Positions 18,596 through 27,137 of a stretch of 64,000 nucleotides of DNA are shown in pieces (position 1 is the stretch's first letter; each line of letters starts with the position of its first letter). The translations under genes were made by a program, and so were the position numbers. This DNA comes from Heliomicrobium modesticaldum Ice1 (GTDB lineage: Bacteria; Bacillota; Desulfitobacteriia; Heliobacteriales; Heliobacteriaceae), in assembly GCF_000019165.1 (NCBI RefSeq), contig NC_010337.2, forward strand, positions 2,657,501 to 2,721,500, written 5' to 3'. The notes beneath the pieces were generated by a model. The model saw only the letters and a program-made list of their open reading frames with translations. It searched no databases and had not been told where the DNA came from.

Positions 18596-20002
18596 ATGCG
18601 TTCGCGTGACGCGCAGAGACAGCCGAATATCCCGAAAGGGAACTGCCAACGGGAGGAAGCGGTGAATCCGCAGGGGACCGGTGGAGTGCCGAGCGCGTTA
18701 CCGGCACAAGAAGCGAAGCAACCCCGCGAAGAGACGTATGACCTGATGGAGAAAGTCGTCGAACGAGGGAACATGACGGAAGCGTATAAGCGAGTCATGG
18801 CCAACAAAGGCGCGGCCGGAATCGACGGTATGGGGCTAGAATCCCTGCGCCCGTACCTAAAAGAGGAATGGTCGCGCATTAAACAGGAATTGTTGGAGGG
18901 GACCTATCGACCGCAACCGGTCCGGCGGGTTGAAATTCCCAAACCCCAAGGCGGAACACGGAAGCTGGGCATTCCCACTGTCGTCGATCGACTGATCCAA
19001 CAGGCCCTGAACCAGATCCTGATGCCGATCTTCGACCCTGACTTTTCCACGAACAGCTACGGATTTCGTCCGGGAAAGAGTGCGCACCAAGCGGTGAAGA
19101 AAGCGAAGGAATACATCGCCGACGGCTACCGATGGGTGGTTGACATGGACCTGGCCCAGTTCTTTGATCGCGTCAATCACGACATTCTCATGGCGCGCGT
19201 AGCGCGCAAGGTGAAGGACAAACGAATCTTGAAGTTGATCCGAGAATACCTCAAGGCCGGGGTCATGCTCAACGGGATTCGTGTGAAGAGCGAGGAAGGA
19301 ACACCCCAGGGAGGTCCACTCAGCCCTTTGCTGGCGAACATCATCCTGGATGATTTGGATAAGGCACTGGAAAGCCGGGGACATCGCTTCTGCCGGTACG
19401 CCGACGACTGTAACGTCTACGTCCGCAGTCGACGGGCAGGGCAACGAGTGATGGAGGGTATGGCAAAGTTTCTGGAGGGGCGGTTAAAACTGCAGGTCAA
19501 CTGGGAGAAAAGCGCAGTCGACCGACCCTGGAACCGAAAGTTTCTGGGGTTTTCATTTACGTGGCATAAGGCAGCAAAGATTCGGCTCGCCCCCCAAACG
19601 GTGAAACGGGTGAAAGAGAAGATTCGCCAGTTCACTGGGCGGAACCGAAGCATTGCGATGGAGGACCGACTGGTCACCCTCAACCAATACCTGAAAGGCT
19701 GGATGGGCTACTTTCGACTCATTGACACGCCAAGCGTACTTAAAGAGTTGGATGAGTGGCTTCGCCGACGACTGCGGATGTGCCTGCTCAAGCAATGGAA
19801 GCGCCCGAAGACACGAAGACGAAACTTAGTGGCGTTGGGGATCCCGGAGGAATGGGCATGCAACATCAGCGGCTCACGAAAAGGATATTGGCGTCTGTCC
19901 TTGACCCCGCAAATGAATAAAGCCCTTGGCCTCGCCTACTGGCGGAAACAGGGCTTAGTCAGTTTAGTCGAAACATACCAATCTCATCGTCAACCAGCAT
20001 GA
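18596..20002 (+). CDS. ltrA: Group II intron reverse transcriptase/maturase
   Basis: A 468-residue protein. The reverse-transcriptase domain carries AAGIDGMGLESLRPYL, KPQGGTRKLGIPTVVDRLIQ, SYGFRPGKSAHQAV, MDLAQFFDRVNHDILM, GTPQGGPLSPLLANI and the catalytic FCRYADDCNVY. The maturase X domain follows (FLGFSFTW through YLKGWMGYFRL) and ends about 75 residues later. No CxxC/HNH endonuclease motif is present. It promotes splicing of its own intron and reverse splicing into DNA. ATG 18596 is taken as start because AAGGGGAAG lies just upstream; the frame has two further ATGs at 18575 and 18578. The ORF is intact and runs into domain V, so the element may be active. Confidence 0.93.
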   Translation: MRSRDAQRQPNIPKGNCQREEAVNPQGTGGVPSALPAQEAKQPREETYDLMEKVVERGNMTEAYKRVMANKGAAGIDGMGLESLRPYLKEEWSRIKQELLEGTYRPQPVRRVEIPKPQGGTRKLGIPTVVDRLIQQALNQILMPIFDPDFSTNSYGFRPGKSAHQAVKKAKEYIADGYRWVVDMDLAQFFDRVNHDILMARVARKVKDKRILKLIREYLKAGVMLNGIRVKSEEGTPQGGPLSPLLANIILDDLDKALESRGHRFCRYADDCNVYVRSRRAGQRVMEGMAKFLEGRLKLQVNWEKSAVDRPWNRKFLGFSFTWHKAAKIRLAPQTVKRVKEKIRQFTGRNRSIAMEDRLVTLNQYLKGWMGYFRLIDTPSVLKELDEWLRRRLRMCLLKQWKRPKTRRRNLVALGIPEEWACNISGSRKGYWRLSLTPQMNKALGLAYWRKQGLVSLVETYQSHRQPA

Positions 20003-20072
20003 ACCGCCGTATACCGAACGGTACGTACGGTGGTGTGAGAGGACGGGGGTTAATCACCCCCTCCTACTCGAT
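20001..20072 (+). ncRNA. Group II intron domains V and VI
   Basis: Domain V is the hairpin GAACCGCCGTATACCG paired with CGGTACGTACGGTGGTG. Domain VI is the GGGGGTTAATCACCCCC hairpin with a candidate branch-point A, followed by the 3' end CTACTCGAT. It overlaps the maturase stop codon by 2 nt. Confidence 0.8.
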
Positions 20073-20075
20073 TTC

Positions 20076-20354
20076 TTAGACAGCGTAGACGCTGACCTGT
20101 TTTTTGTCCCGACCTTTGCGTTCGAATTTAACGACGCCGTCGATCAGGGCAAACAGGGTGTCGTCACTGCCCAGACCCACGTTGTTGCCAGGGTGAATTT
20201 TGGTGCCGCGCTGGCGGACCAGGATGTTGCCGGACAAAACGGCTTGACCATCGCTGCGCTTGACGCCCAGGCGTTTGGCTTCGGAGTCGCGGCCGTTTCG
20301 GGAGCTGCCGACACCTTTTTTGTGGGCGAAGTACTGCAGATTCATGACTAGCAT
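20076..20354 (-). CDS. rpmA: 50S ribosomal protein L27 with Prp-cleavable N-terminus
   Basis: A 92-residue L27. Seen: [21 protein letters not shown] and the C-terminal [17 protein letters not shown]. The first nine residues, MLVMNLQYF, precede AHKKG. Family knowledge: Firmicute L27 is made with such an extension and must be cut after the Phe by Prp, whose gene is directly upstream here. The SD is GGAGGTG before ATG 20354. It overlaps prp by 7 bp. The group II intron begins only 3 bp past the stop codon, so the rpmA message now runs into the antisense of the intron. Confidence 0.97.
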   Translation of the reverse strand: MLVMNLQYFAHKKGVGSSRNGRDSEAKRLGVKRSDGQAVLSGNILVRQRGTKIHPGNNVGLGSDDTLFALIDGVVKFERKGRDKKQVSVYAV

Positions 20355-20695
20355 GGGACACACCTCCTCTTCTCGACGTGAAGGAAAGGCGGATAAACTT
20401 CCGCGATTTGTTGCAGACCGAGGACCATTGTTTCCAGGATGATCTGGGCCGTCTGCGCCGCTTCCGGCGCCAGCGGGTCCCGCAAAAGACAGCTCAAGTT
20501 TCCCGGCTTGGGGGCGCTCACCTCGGTCGCCTCGGCGCCGAGAAAGTGCTCCAAACCGTTGACAGCCGAGAGGGTCAGCGCCGACACGCCGGCGCATACC
20601 ACATCCTGTCCGCGAGGTGCCGCCCCGGCATGACCTAGGGCTTGAAATCCCAGAATCCGTTGCCTTTCATCGACATAGACCGTCACCTTGACCAT
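20348..20695 (-). CDS. prp: Ribosomal-processing cysteine protease Prp (YsxB)
   Basis: A 115-residue protein with the Prp catalytic pair: His in [13 protein letters not shown] (about residue 22) and Cys in [19 protein letters not shown] (about residue 34). It removes the N-terminal extension of L27 encoded by the next gene, a step needed for ribosome function. It lies between rplU and rpmA as in other Firmicutes, 15 bp from rplU, and overlaps rpmA. Confidence 0.93.
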   Translation of the reverse strand: MVKVTVYVDERQRILGFQALGHAGAAPRGQDVVCAGVSALTLSAVNGLEHFLGAEATEVSAPKPGNLSCLLRDPLAPEAAQTAQIILETMVLGLQQIAEVYPPFLHVEKRRCVPC

Positions 20696-20710
20696 GCGCG
20701 CCGCCCAGCC

Positions 20711-21022
20711 TTAGGCTTGGATGGCTTCGACGCGAACCTGGGTGAAGGCCTGACGATGACCTTGTTTGCGGCGGTAGTTCTTCTTGGGCTTGTACTTGAA
20801 GATGATGATCTTCTTGCCTTTGCCGTGGTCTTCCACTTTCAGCAGGACTTTGGCGCCTTCGACAGTCGGGGCGCCGACCTTCAGTTCTCCATCCTTGCTG
20901 ACAGCGAAGACGCGGTCGATTTCGACCACATCGCCAGGATTGGCTTCAAGTTTCTCCACCTTGAGCACATCGCCTTGTTGAACCTTGTACTGCTTGCCAC
21001 CGGTTTCGATAATCGCGAACAT
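20711..21022 (-). CDS. rplU: 50S ribosomal protein L21
   Basis: A 103-residue L21. Seen: [18 protein letters not shown] at the N-terminus and [20 protein letters not shown] near the C-terminus, which contacts 23S rRNA. ATG 21022 has GGGAGGTG upstream and matches the family start; the frame continues upstream only through the leader RNA. It is the first gene of the rplU-prp-rpmA operon, with its own promoter inside the end of rng. Confidence 0.97.
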   Translation of the reverse strand: MFAIIETGGKQYKVQQGDVLKVEKLEANPGDVVEIDRVFAVSKDGELKVGAPTVEGAKVLLKVEDHGKGKKIIIFKYKPKKNYRRKQGHRQAFTQVRVEAIQA

Positions 21023-21129
21023 AAATGCTACACCTCCCATACTAGACTCGCCAGGTATCAAGGCGCGACCGAAGCCGACTTTCCCAAGCCCGTCCTGAGC
21101 GGTTGAGAACAGGGGATAGATACCTACAA
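21023..21129 (-). ncRNA. L21-type ribosomal protein leader (candidate)
   Basis: The 5' UTR between the promoter and rplU is about 107 nt. It is closed by AGGTATC (21119-21125) pairing with GATACCT (21053-21059), enclosing a further CCTG/CAGG hairpin. Family knowledge: many Firmicute rplU genes carry an autoregulatory leader in this position. I infer the same here; the match to the known L21 consensus was not computed. Confidence 0.55.
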
Positions 21130-21135
21130 ATCAGT

Positions 21136-21164
21136 ATTTTATCGAGTAGGGAGACCTTTGTCAA
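21136..21164 (-). promoter_or_regulatory. Sigma-A promoter of rplU-prp-rpmA
   Basis: On the minus strand a perfect TTGACA (-35) and TAAAAT (-10, one mismatch) are exactly 17 bp apart. The promoter overlaps the last codons of rng and places the start of the L21 leader near 21129. Confidence 0.85.
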
Positions 21165-22417
21165 GGGGTTATATCGCGAGGCGCCTCCCCCTTCACAACC
21201 CGCCCCCGCCCCTCACAACACTCACAAGGCACCGTCAGCAGCGCTCCTAGGCTCTGCCGCACCTTCTTGCGGGTCATCTCCACAAGCCCAAGCGCCGTCA
21301 AGCCGAGCACGCTTGTCCGCGCCTTGTCCCGCGCCAGGTGGGCTTCCAGCGTCTCCAGGACCTCTGCCCGGTGCCGATCGTCGCGCATGTCGATGAAGTC
21401 GATGACGATGATCCCGCCGATCTCACGCAGGCGGAGCTGGCGCGACACTTCCTGAGCCGCTTCGATGTTGGTCTGGCGGATTGTCTCCTCCAGATTGACC
21501 GTCCCGGTGAATCGACCCGTGTTCACATCGATGACGGTGAGCGCCTCCGTCTCTTCGATGACCAGGTAACCGCCTGACTTGAGCCAGACCTTAGGCCGCA
21601 AGGCTTTTTCGATCTCACTGTGCAGGTTCTGCTCAGCCCAGAAGTCGCGCCCCTCTTCCAGACGCAATCGGGGGCGCAGGGCCGGCAGGTTCTCCCCGGC
21701 CCACTCCCACATGCGACTGTACACATCCCTGTCATTTACACGGATCTGTTCGACGCCGTCATCGATGCGATCGCGCAGGAGGCGCTCGACCAGGTCACCG
21801 CTGCTCTCAATCAAGCAGGGCGCCGGTCGGCGGCTCGCCTTTTCCTGAATCCGCGCCCAACGCTGCCCCAGTCGAGCCACGTCAGCCGCCAGTTCCTCCT
21901 CGGAAGCGCCGGCGGCTGTCGTGCGGACGATGAGGCCCATCCCGGGCTGGCGCAATCGGTCGGCCAGTTTGCGCAACCGTTCCCGTTCGGCCGGGTCCTC
22001 GATCCGCCGGGAAACCCCACCCTGGTCGCCGTCAGGCAAGAGGACAACCCAGCGTCCGGGGAGGGTCAGGTGGCAGGTTACCCGGGGACCTTTGCCGCCG
22101 ATCCCCTCCTTGAGCACCTGCACCGTCACTTCCTGGCCCGGTTTGAGGATATCGCCGATAGATAAGCTGGCCCGCAGGTCCTTCAAATGAGCCGGCAAAG
22201 CGTCGGCAAGGACGAGGAAGGCGTTCCGTTCCCAACCGATATCGACAAAAGCCGCCTGCATCCCCGGCAAGACGTTCTCCACACGGCCCCTGTAGATGTT
22301 GCCCACCATGGCGCCCCGATCGTTCTGCTCCCAGTGGACCTCGACGAGGCGATCCTCCTCTAGGACGGCCACCTTCGTCCATTCCTTATCGACTTGTACA
22401 AGGACGGTCTTGTTCAT
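21161..22417 (-). CDS. rng: Ribonuclease G/E family endoribonuclease
   Basis: A 418-residue RNase G-like protein. Order: N-terminal S1 domain (GNIYRGRVENVLPGMQAAFVD, ERNAFL), the RNase H-like/5'-sensor region, and the DNase I-like catalytic part with TVIDVNTGRF (first catalytic Asp) and GGIIVIDFIDM (second). The Zn-link follows as PCECCEGRGRV at the end. It processes rRNA and degrades mRNA. There is no long C-terminal degradosome scaffold, so it is G-like rather than E-like. ATG 22417 overlaps the stop of the upstream gene as ATGA, indicating coupling. Confidence 0.93.
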   Translation of the reverse strand: MNKTVLVQVDKEWTKVAVLEEDRLVEVHWEQNDRGAMVGNIYRGRVENVLPGMQAAFVDIGWERNAFLVLADALPAHLKDLRASLSIGDILKPGQEVTVQVLKEGIGGKGPRVTCHLTLPGRWVVLLPDGDQGGVSRRIEDPAERERLRKLADRLRQPGMGLIVRTTAAGASEEELAADVARLGQRWARIQEKASRRPAPCLIESSGDLVERLLRDRIDDGVEQIRVNDRDVYSRMWEWAGENLPALRPRLRLEEGRDFWAEQNLHSEIEKALRPKVWLKSGGYLVIEETEALTVIDVNTGRFTGTVNLEETIRQTNIEAAQEVSRQLRLREIGGIIVIDFIDMRDDRHRAEVLETLEAHLARDKARTSVLGLTALGLVEMTRKKVRQSLGALLTVPCECCEGRGRVVKGEAPRDITP

Positions 22418-23112
22418 AGGACATCCATAGGCGTCAGCAACCGCTCTCCTTGGGCGACAAACAAACCGAGCCGCAGGATGCGCACCCGCTCCCGGTCGAC
22501 GGACAAATCGCCATAGCGACACACCGCTTCGAGGACCTCCTCAGGGCGCACATTGCCCTCGCTGCCTGTCTGGACAAGCATCTCCAGGATCAGCGCGTCG
22601 TCGGTGCGAGATCCGGTCAGTTGAAACAGTCCGGGGCGGATGTCCCTTGTCGATACCCCTTTCTTTCCTTCCCGCTCGACAAGCCAGGATGCTTCGGCAA
22701 GGCTGCGCGACAGGGCCGCTGCGATGACGGCCTCGTCGAGCGGCTCTTGCAGGGGGACGCGCAGGCGGTACTGGGCCCGGTTGACGACGGCCATGAGCGC
22801 CTGCGTTCCTGGCGGCACCGCCTTGACGCCATGGATGCCGAACCCCTCCGGCATCGCCTTTTGCAACCGTTCCCGCACCTCTGCCGGATCGACGGCGGCA
22901 GCCAGGTCAACATCTACATACTCACCGAAAGAGACGATCCCGACGGCCAGCGCCGACGCAAAGGCGATCTTGGGGTGGGGATTAAAGCCTTCCGAGAAGG
23001 CCAGGGGGATGGCAGCTCGGCGCATCGCCCGCTCAAAGGCTTTCTGGGTGTCCAGATGAGAAAGCCAGCGGACCGGATCCTGTTTGCTAAAGGCGATCCG
23101 GACTCGGAACAT
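22414..23112 (-). CDS. TIGR03936-family radical-SAM-linked protein (DUF2344)
   Basis: A 232-residue protein opening with MFRVRIAFSKQDPVRWLSHLDTQ, then ERAMRRAAIPLAFSEGFNPHP, both typical of this family. Family knowledge: it is found next to, or fused to, the large radical SAM protein that precedes it here. The function is unknown; a role in RNA or ribosome modification is often guessed from the RNase G neighbour but is not shown. ATG 23112 (GGGTGG upstream) overlaps the radical SAM gene by 26 bp; GTG 23121 is the alternative. It is coupled to rng by an ATGA overlap. Confidence 0.85.
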   Translation of the reverse strand: MFRVRIAFSKQDPVRWLSHLDTQKAFERAMRRAAIPLAFSEGFNPHPKIAFASALAVGIVSFGEYVDVDLAAAVDPAEVRERLQKAMPEGFGIHGVKAVPPGTQALMAVVNRAQYRLRVPLQEPLDEAVIAAALSRSLAEASWLVEREGKKGVSTRDIRPGLFQLTGSRTDDALILEMLVQTGSEGNVRPEEVLEAVCRYGDLSVDRERVRILRLGLFVAQGERLLTPMDVL

Positions 23113-25054
23113 GGTCTCCACCCCGCAAATCGATACTTACCCCTAAAGTCGGACAAACGCCGCATCCTGCGCACTGATCAGCCCGGCAGTCCCGGGTCAG
23201 CGCTGCGGCCAAGGCCTTTTTATGTTCCCGAATGAGATACCGGCGATCGACGCCGAAGTCGAGGTGGTCCCAGGGCAAGGGGTCGTCATAACCGATCGCC
23301 CGGTAGGCGTAATCAGCCGGGTCGACGCCGCATTCCTGGAAGGCCTCCAGCCAGGTTTCATAGCGGAAGAATTCGGACCATCCGTCAAAGACACAGCCCT
23401 TTTGCCAGGCCCGATGCAACACCTGGGCGAGCCGACGGTCGCCCTTGGCGAAGACGGCTTCGAGAAAGCTGATCCGAGCGTCATGCCAGCTGTAGCTGAT
23501 CCGGCGATCGCGGAGCCGCTTTTTCAAAAAGGCCTGCTTCTCTTCCAGGTCGGCCATGGGCGCCTGGGGCTCCCATTGAAAAGGCGTCTGGGCTTTGGGC
23601 ACAAAGGAAGAAGTGCTGACGGTGACACGGACGCTCTTATTCATCCCCTTCTCCCGCAGGATCGCCGTGCCCTTGTAGACGACCTGTTCGGCCAATCGGG
23701 CGATCCCTTCCAGGTCCTCCTCGGTTTCCGTAGGCAGTCCGATCATGAAATAGAGCTTGAGACTGGTCCAACCGTTAGAAAAGGCGCTTTCGACAGTCTC
23801 CATCAGGTCGGATTCGGTCACGCCTTTGTTGATCACGTCGCGCAGGCGCTGGGTCCCAGCCTCCGGCGCAAAGGTGAGACCGGTCTTGCGCACCTTCTGG
23901 ACCTCTTTAGCCAGATCGACCGAGAAAGCGTCCACCCGCAGCGACGGCAGGGACAGGCCGACCTTCTGCTCCGCATGGGTGGCGATCAGTTCCTTGATCA
24001 GCGGCTCCACACAGGTGTAATCGGCCGTGCTCAAGGAGGTGAGGGCGATCTCATCGTACCCCGTCGCCTTGACCAACGCCTCCGCCTGCCGCTTCAACGT
24101 CTCCGGCGACCGTTCCCGCACGGGCCGGTAGATGCTCCCGGCCTGGCAAAAGCGGCAGGCCCGGGAACAGCCGCGCAAAACTTCGAGCATGACCCGGTCA
24201 TGGACCACATCCATGAAAGGCACCAGCGATGTAGTGGGAAAATAAGCTTTGTCCAGATCGGCCACGATCTGTTTCTTCACTTTTGCCGGAACACCCTCCC
24301 GGATAGGCGTCGTGCCGAGAAAACACCCATCGGCAGCATACTCAGACCGGTAGAGGGCAGGCACATAGACACCAGGGATAGTCGCCAAATGAAGCAACAG
24401 CGCCTCCCTGCGGGAGCGATCCCTCCTTTCCGCCAGGTCGTCTCCTGCCGCTGCTGCGCCCCCGGCTATCGCCCCAAGGCCTGCATCTCTTTTGAAGTCA
24501 GCGATAGCCTGCAAGACGCGCGGCAACAATTCTTCTCCCTCACCGAGAAGGATGAGATCCATAAAAGGCGCCAGGGGCTCCGGGTTGACGGCGCAGGGGC
24601 CGCCGGCCATGATCAGGGGGTCGCCGTACAGCCGCTCCTCGGCGAAAAGGGAAATGCCAGCCAGGTCGAGCATGTTGAGGATGTTGCTGTAGGACATCTC
24701 ATACTGTAGGGTAAAGCCGACCACATCAAAGTCGGTCAGCGGGCGCCGGCTCTCCAGGGAAAAAAGGGGCACCCCGCGCGAGCGCATGGCCTTCTCCATA
24801 TCCGGCCAGGGGGCGAAAACACGTTCCATAACCATGCGCGGCTGTTCGTTGATCAGGTGGTAGAGGATGCGCAGACCCAGGTGGGACATGCCGACCTCGT
24901 AGACGTCGGGAAAGGCGAAGGCCATGGCCACATCGACGCCAGACCAGTCCTTTTTCACCTGGTTATGCTCGCCACCCGTGTACCGGGTCGGTTTCGTCAC
25001 CTTGCGCAGCAGTTCATCTTCTAAGATTTGGCTGATATCACATATAGGACTCAA
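23087..25054 (-). CDS. TIGR03960-family B12-binding-like/radical SAM protein
   Basis: A 655-residue protein. The N-terminal ~200 residues resemble a cobalamin-binding-type Rossmann fold (VDVAMAFPDVYEVGMSHLGL region). A radical SAM core begins near residue 295 with LRGCSRACRFCQAGSIYRP, the CxxxCxxC ligand set for the 4Fe-4S cluster. The C-terminus has a further Cys set (CRADQCAGCGVCPT), perhaps a second cluster. No DxHxxG motif is seen, so true B12 binding is doubtful. The start is TTG 25054 after GGCGGGGA. The first gene of the radSAM-DUF2344-rng run; substrate unknown. Confidence 0.87.
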   Translation of the reverse strand: MSPICDISQILEDELLRKVTKPTRYTGGEHNQVKKDWSGVDVAMAFAFPDVYEVGMSHLGLRILYHLINEQPRMVMERVFAPWPDMEKAMRSRGVPLFSLESRRPLTDFDVVGFTLQYEMSYSNILNMLDLAGISLFAEERLYGDPLIMAGGPCAVNPEPLAPFMDLILLGEGEELLPRVLQAIADFKRDAGLGAIAGGAAAAGDDLAERRDRSRREALLLHLATIPGVYVPALYRSEYAADGCFLGTTPIREGVPAKVKKQIVADLDKAYFPTTSLVPFMDVVHDRVMLEVLRGCSRACRFCQAGSIYRPVRERSPETLKRQAEALVKATGYDEIALTSLSTADYTCVEPLIKELIATHAEQKVGLSLPSLRVDAFSVDLAKEVQKVRKTGLTFAPEAGTQRLRDVINKGVTESDLMETVESAFSNGWTSLKLYFMIGLPTETEEDLEGIARLAEQVVYKGTAILREKGMNKSVRVTVSTSSFVPKAQTPFQWEPQAPMADLEEKQAFLKKRLRDRRISYSWHDARISFLEAVFAKGDRRLAQVLHRAWQKGCVFDGWSEFFRYETWLEAFQECGVDPADYAYRAIGYDDPLPWDHLDFGVDRRYLIREHKKALAAALTRDCRADQCAGCGVCPTLGVSIDLRGGDHVPSPDRL

Positions 25055-25229
25055 ACTGGTATCCCCGCCTCACGCGCTGATTCATTCAATGATAACCGAT
25101 GTACAAGGGAACTCACGATAAGATTATCCCCTTTATCCCAGAAAGACAACCCCAGCAGACGCTTTTTTGCCTTGCTGCGACACTGTTCTATTAAGCTGAA
25201 AGCTCCAAAACAGCGAAAAGCGCCTGGCT

Positions 25230-26111
25230 TCATCCGCCCCTGCGAATCAGTTCCCCTACAGCAGGGTCTTCTTTTCCCTGCAGCATCTGTTGGAGCAGCT
25301 CATTCTCACTGATCTGTCCGATGATTGCGCCATTTTCGTCAACGACGGTGACGAGCAGACAGCGATCCGGCACAATGCGAGGGAGCAGGCTGGAGATGCG
25401 CACATCACGCCGGGCCACGACCACCTCGCCGTTCCAAGCCACCCGGACCGCCAGCTTACGCCGCTTCATCCGGAACAGGTTCCAAAAAAACATGGGGCCG
25501 TTGCTCCTTTCCTTATGGGCACCGAGAAAGAGAAAGCCGGCGATCAGCGGCAGGTCGAGTCCGTTACGCCCGCCGTAGAGTCCAACGATGGCCAGCAGTC
25601 CGAAGATCAGCGCCAGTGCCTCCCCCCAACTGGCGGTGCGCAAGGAGGCGCCCATGACACCCCACCGCCCGGCCAGCCAGGCGCGACAGAGGCGTCCGCC
25701 GTCGAGGGGGAGGATCGGCAGCAGGTTGAACAGACCGATAGAGAAATTGACATTTCGCAAAAAGTCGAGATAGTCTCCCCAGTCGACACCCAGCCGCATC
25801 CCCCCTTCGAGGAGCAGCAAGAGAAGAAAGGAGAATATGGGGCCGGCCAGGACGACGGGGATCTCATCGCCGGGACTCTGCTCCAGACCCGGTTCAAGTC
25901 GTGCGACACCGCCGAAAGGAAAAAACTCGACTTCCTGCACATCGAAACCTTTGCGCCGGGCGACGAGCACGTGGCCCAACTCATGCCAGGCCACGCAGGC
26001 AAAAGCCAGTGCCACCTCCACGGCCACACCGGCCCAGACGTAAAGCGCCGCCAGCACAATAAGCCATTCGTTGATCCGCACGTCCACCCCGGCCAGGCGG
26101 ACGATCCTCAC
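25230..26111 (-). CDS. spoIVFB: SpoIVFB-like site-2 metalloprotease (M50)
   Basis: A 293-residue polytopic membrane protease. The zinc motif CVAWHELGHVLVARRKG (HExxH) lies at about residues 42-46 of this start. The distal ligand is in NLLPILPLDGGR near residue 148. The C-terminal ~80 residues look like a CBS domain (SLLPRIVPDRCLLVTVVDEN). Family knowledge: SpoIVFB cuts pro-sigma-K inside the membrane of the engulfed forespore, and its CBS domain senses the substrate or ATP. The GTG start overlaps the stop of the upstream spoIVFA-like gene as GTGA, so the two are coupled, which supports the functional pairing. Confidence 0.88.
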   Translation of the reverse strand: MRIVRLAGVDVRINEWLIVLAALYVWAGVAVEVALAFACVAWHELGHVLVARRKGFDVQEVEFFPFGGVARLEPGLEQSPGDEIPVVLAGPIFSFLLLLLLEGGMRLGVDWGDYLDFLRNVNFSIGLFNLLPILPLDGGRLCRAWLAGRWGVMGASLRTASWGEALALIFGLLAIVGLYGGRNGLDLPLIAGFLFLGAHKERSNGPMFFWNLFRMKRRKLAVRVAWNGEVVVARRDVRISSLLPRIVPDRCLLVTVVDENGAIIGQISENELLQQMLQGKEDPAVGELIRRGG

Positions 26112-27001
26112 TGGGGCTGTCCCCCCTTCGCACTCACCATGGGATCGACGCTGCAACCCTCCCGACGGACCTCGAGATAGAGCTGCGCCTGACCGTCCGC
26201 TTCGCTGCGGGCCAGGCGACCCAACACCGTATTGGACTCTACCGGCTGGCCGGCTTTCACCTCCAGCTTCTCCAGCGGGCCTATGATACGGACGGTTCCA
26301 TCATCGGCTGCAATTCGAACAAAGTAGCCACCGTTTTCTAGCCATTCCAGGGCTACCTTGCCGGTCACGCCGGCGATCACCGGCGATCCCACCGGCGCGG
26401 CGATGCGAACGCCAGGATAAAACTGGCCGCCGCGCTGCCCGTAAGGCTGGACAAGGATGCCTTTCACAGGCGTTTCAACGGGCAGGCCCACCCGGGCCGT
26501 TCCGCCGGCAGGGGCGAAGACGGGGGTCACGGCAGCCGCGTCCGTCCAAAGGCCGAGACGCAAGACAGCCTCGTGAAGCGCTTCGTACTCCGCGTTCTCC
26601 GTGGCAAAGCGCCGGATCTCCCCTTGCAGCCAGCGGGCCCAGGGCTGGTCGAGTTGAAAGACTTGCCAGATCGCCGCAAAGAGGGCCAATGAGATAGCCG
26701 TTTGCCAGAGCCAGCGGCGAAGCGAAGACCCCTCTCTCCTCCCCGGCGGCGGTTCTCCCCAGCGAGCTGTGAGATCACTGGGAAACCAGCGCCGCGATGA
26801 CTGCCTACCAAAACGGCCGAGCCAGCGGTTTCCCCCGCCGAGGCGACCGCCTCCGTCAGCCGCGCCGACCCTTCCGACCATAGGCGATTCAGAGCCGACC
26901 TCTTTTTCCGCCTCACCGACAACCTCCCCTGCCGCTGCCGGACGTCGACGCCGGCGGTTCATGATCCATTCACCGCCGTCGGGAATCATTGACTTTTTCA
27001 C
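26108..27001 (-). CDS. spoIVFA: SpoIVFA-like membrane protein with degenerate LytM/M23 domain
   Basis: A 297-residue protein: a basic, Gly/Arg-rich cytoplasmic part of about 110 residues, one membrane helix (WQTAISLALFAAIWQVF), then a C-terminal M23-like domain. The zinc ligands of active M23 enzymes are missing: the usual HxGxD reads YPGVRI, and HLHFEV reads QLYLEV. SpoIVFA of Bacillus is likewise an inactive LytM protein that holds and regulates SpoIVFB. The adjacent, overlapping protease gene and the rplU-side location match that pair. GTG 27001 (GGGGGGA upstream) is used; ATG 26962 is possible. Confidence 0.82.
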   Translation of the reverse strand: MKKSMIPDGGEWIMNRRRRRPAAAGEVVGEAEKEVGSESPMVGRVGAADGGGRLGGGNRWLGRFGRQSSRRWFPSDLTARWGEPPPGRREGSSLRRWLWQTAISLALFAAIWQVFQLDQPWARWLQGEIRRFATENAEYEALHEAVLRLGLWTDAAAVTPVFAPAGGTARVGLPVETPVKGILVQPYGQRGGQFYPGVRIAAPVGSPVIAGVTGKVALEWLENGGYFVRIAADDGTVRIIGPLEKLEVKAGQPVESNTVLGRLARSEADGQAQLYLEVRREGCSVDPMVSAKGGQPQ

Positions 27002-27137
27002 ACTTGTCCCCCCTATCCCCACACCTGATACACTCTATGCGTCAATCTGGAAAAAATAGGACAACCTTTCTTTTTTCAGTCATTCACGCATCGCCTAGCG
27101 AGGCGGCGGGCATACTCCTTGACAGGAGGTGGTGTGT

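Larger units (their letters stand above)
18189..20072 (+). mobile_element. Group II intron with its own reverse transcriptase
   Basis: The 5' end GTGCGCCCGGC at 18189 and the 3' domain V/VI (20001-20072) bound an element of about 1.88 kb with an intron-encoded protein inside. It is inserted on the plus strand, opposite to the surrounding genes, between the rpmA stop codon and the terminator hairpin of that operon. Family knowledge: group IIC introns home to the base of terminator hairpins and encode proteins without an HNH domain. Both traits are seen here, so class C or a relative is likely. The boundaries are read by eye from the conserved ends. Confidence 0.85.
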
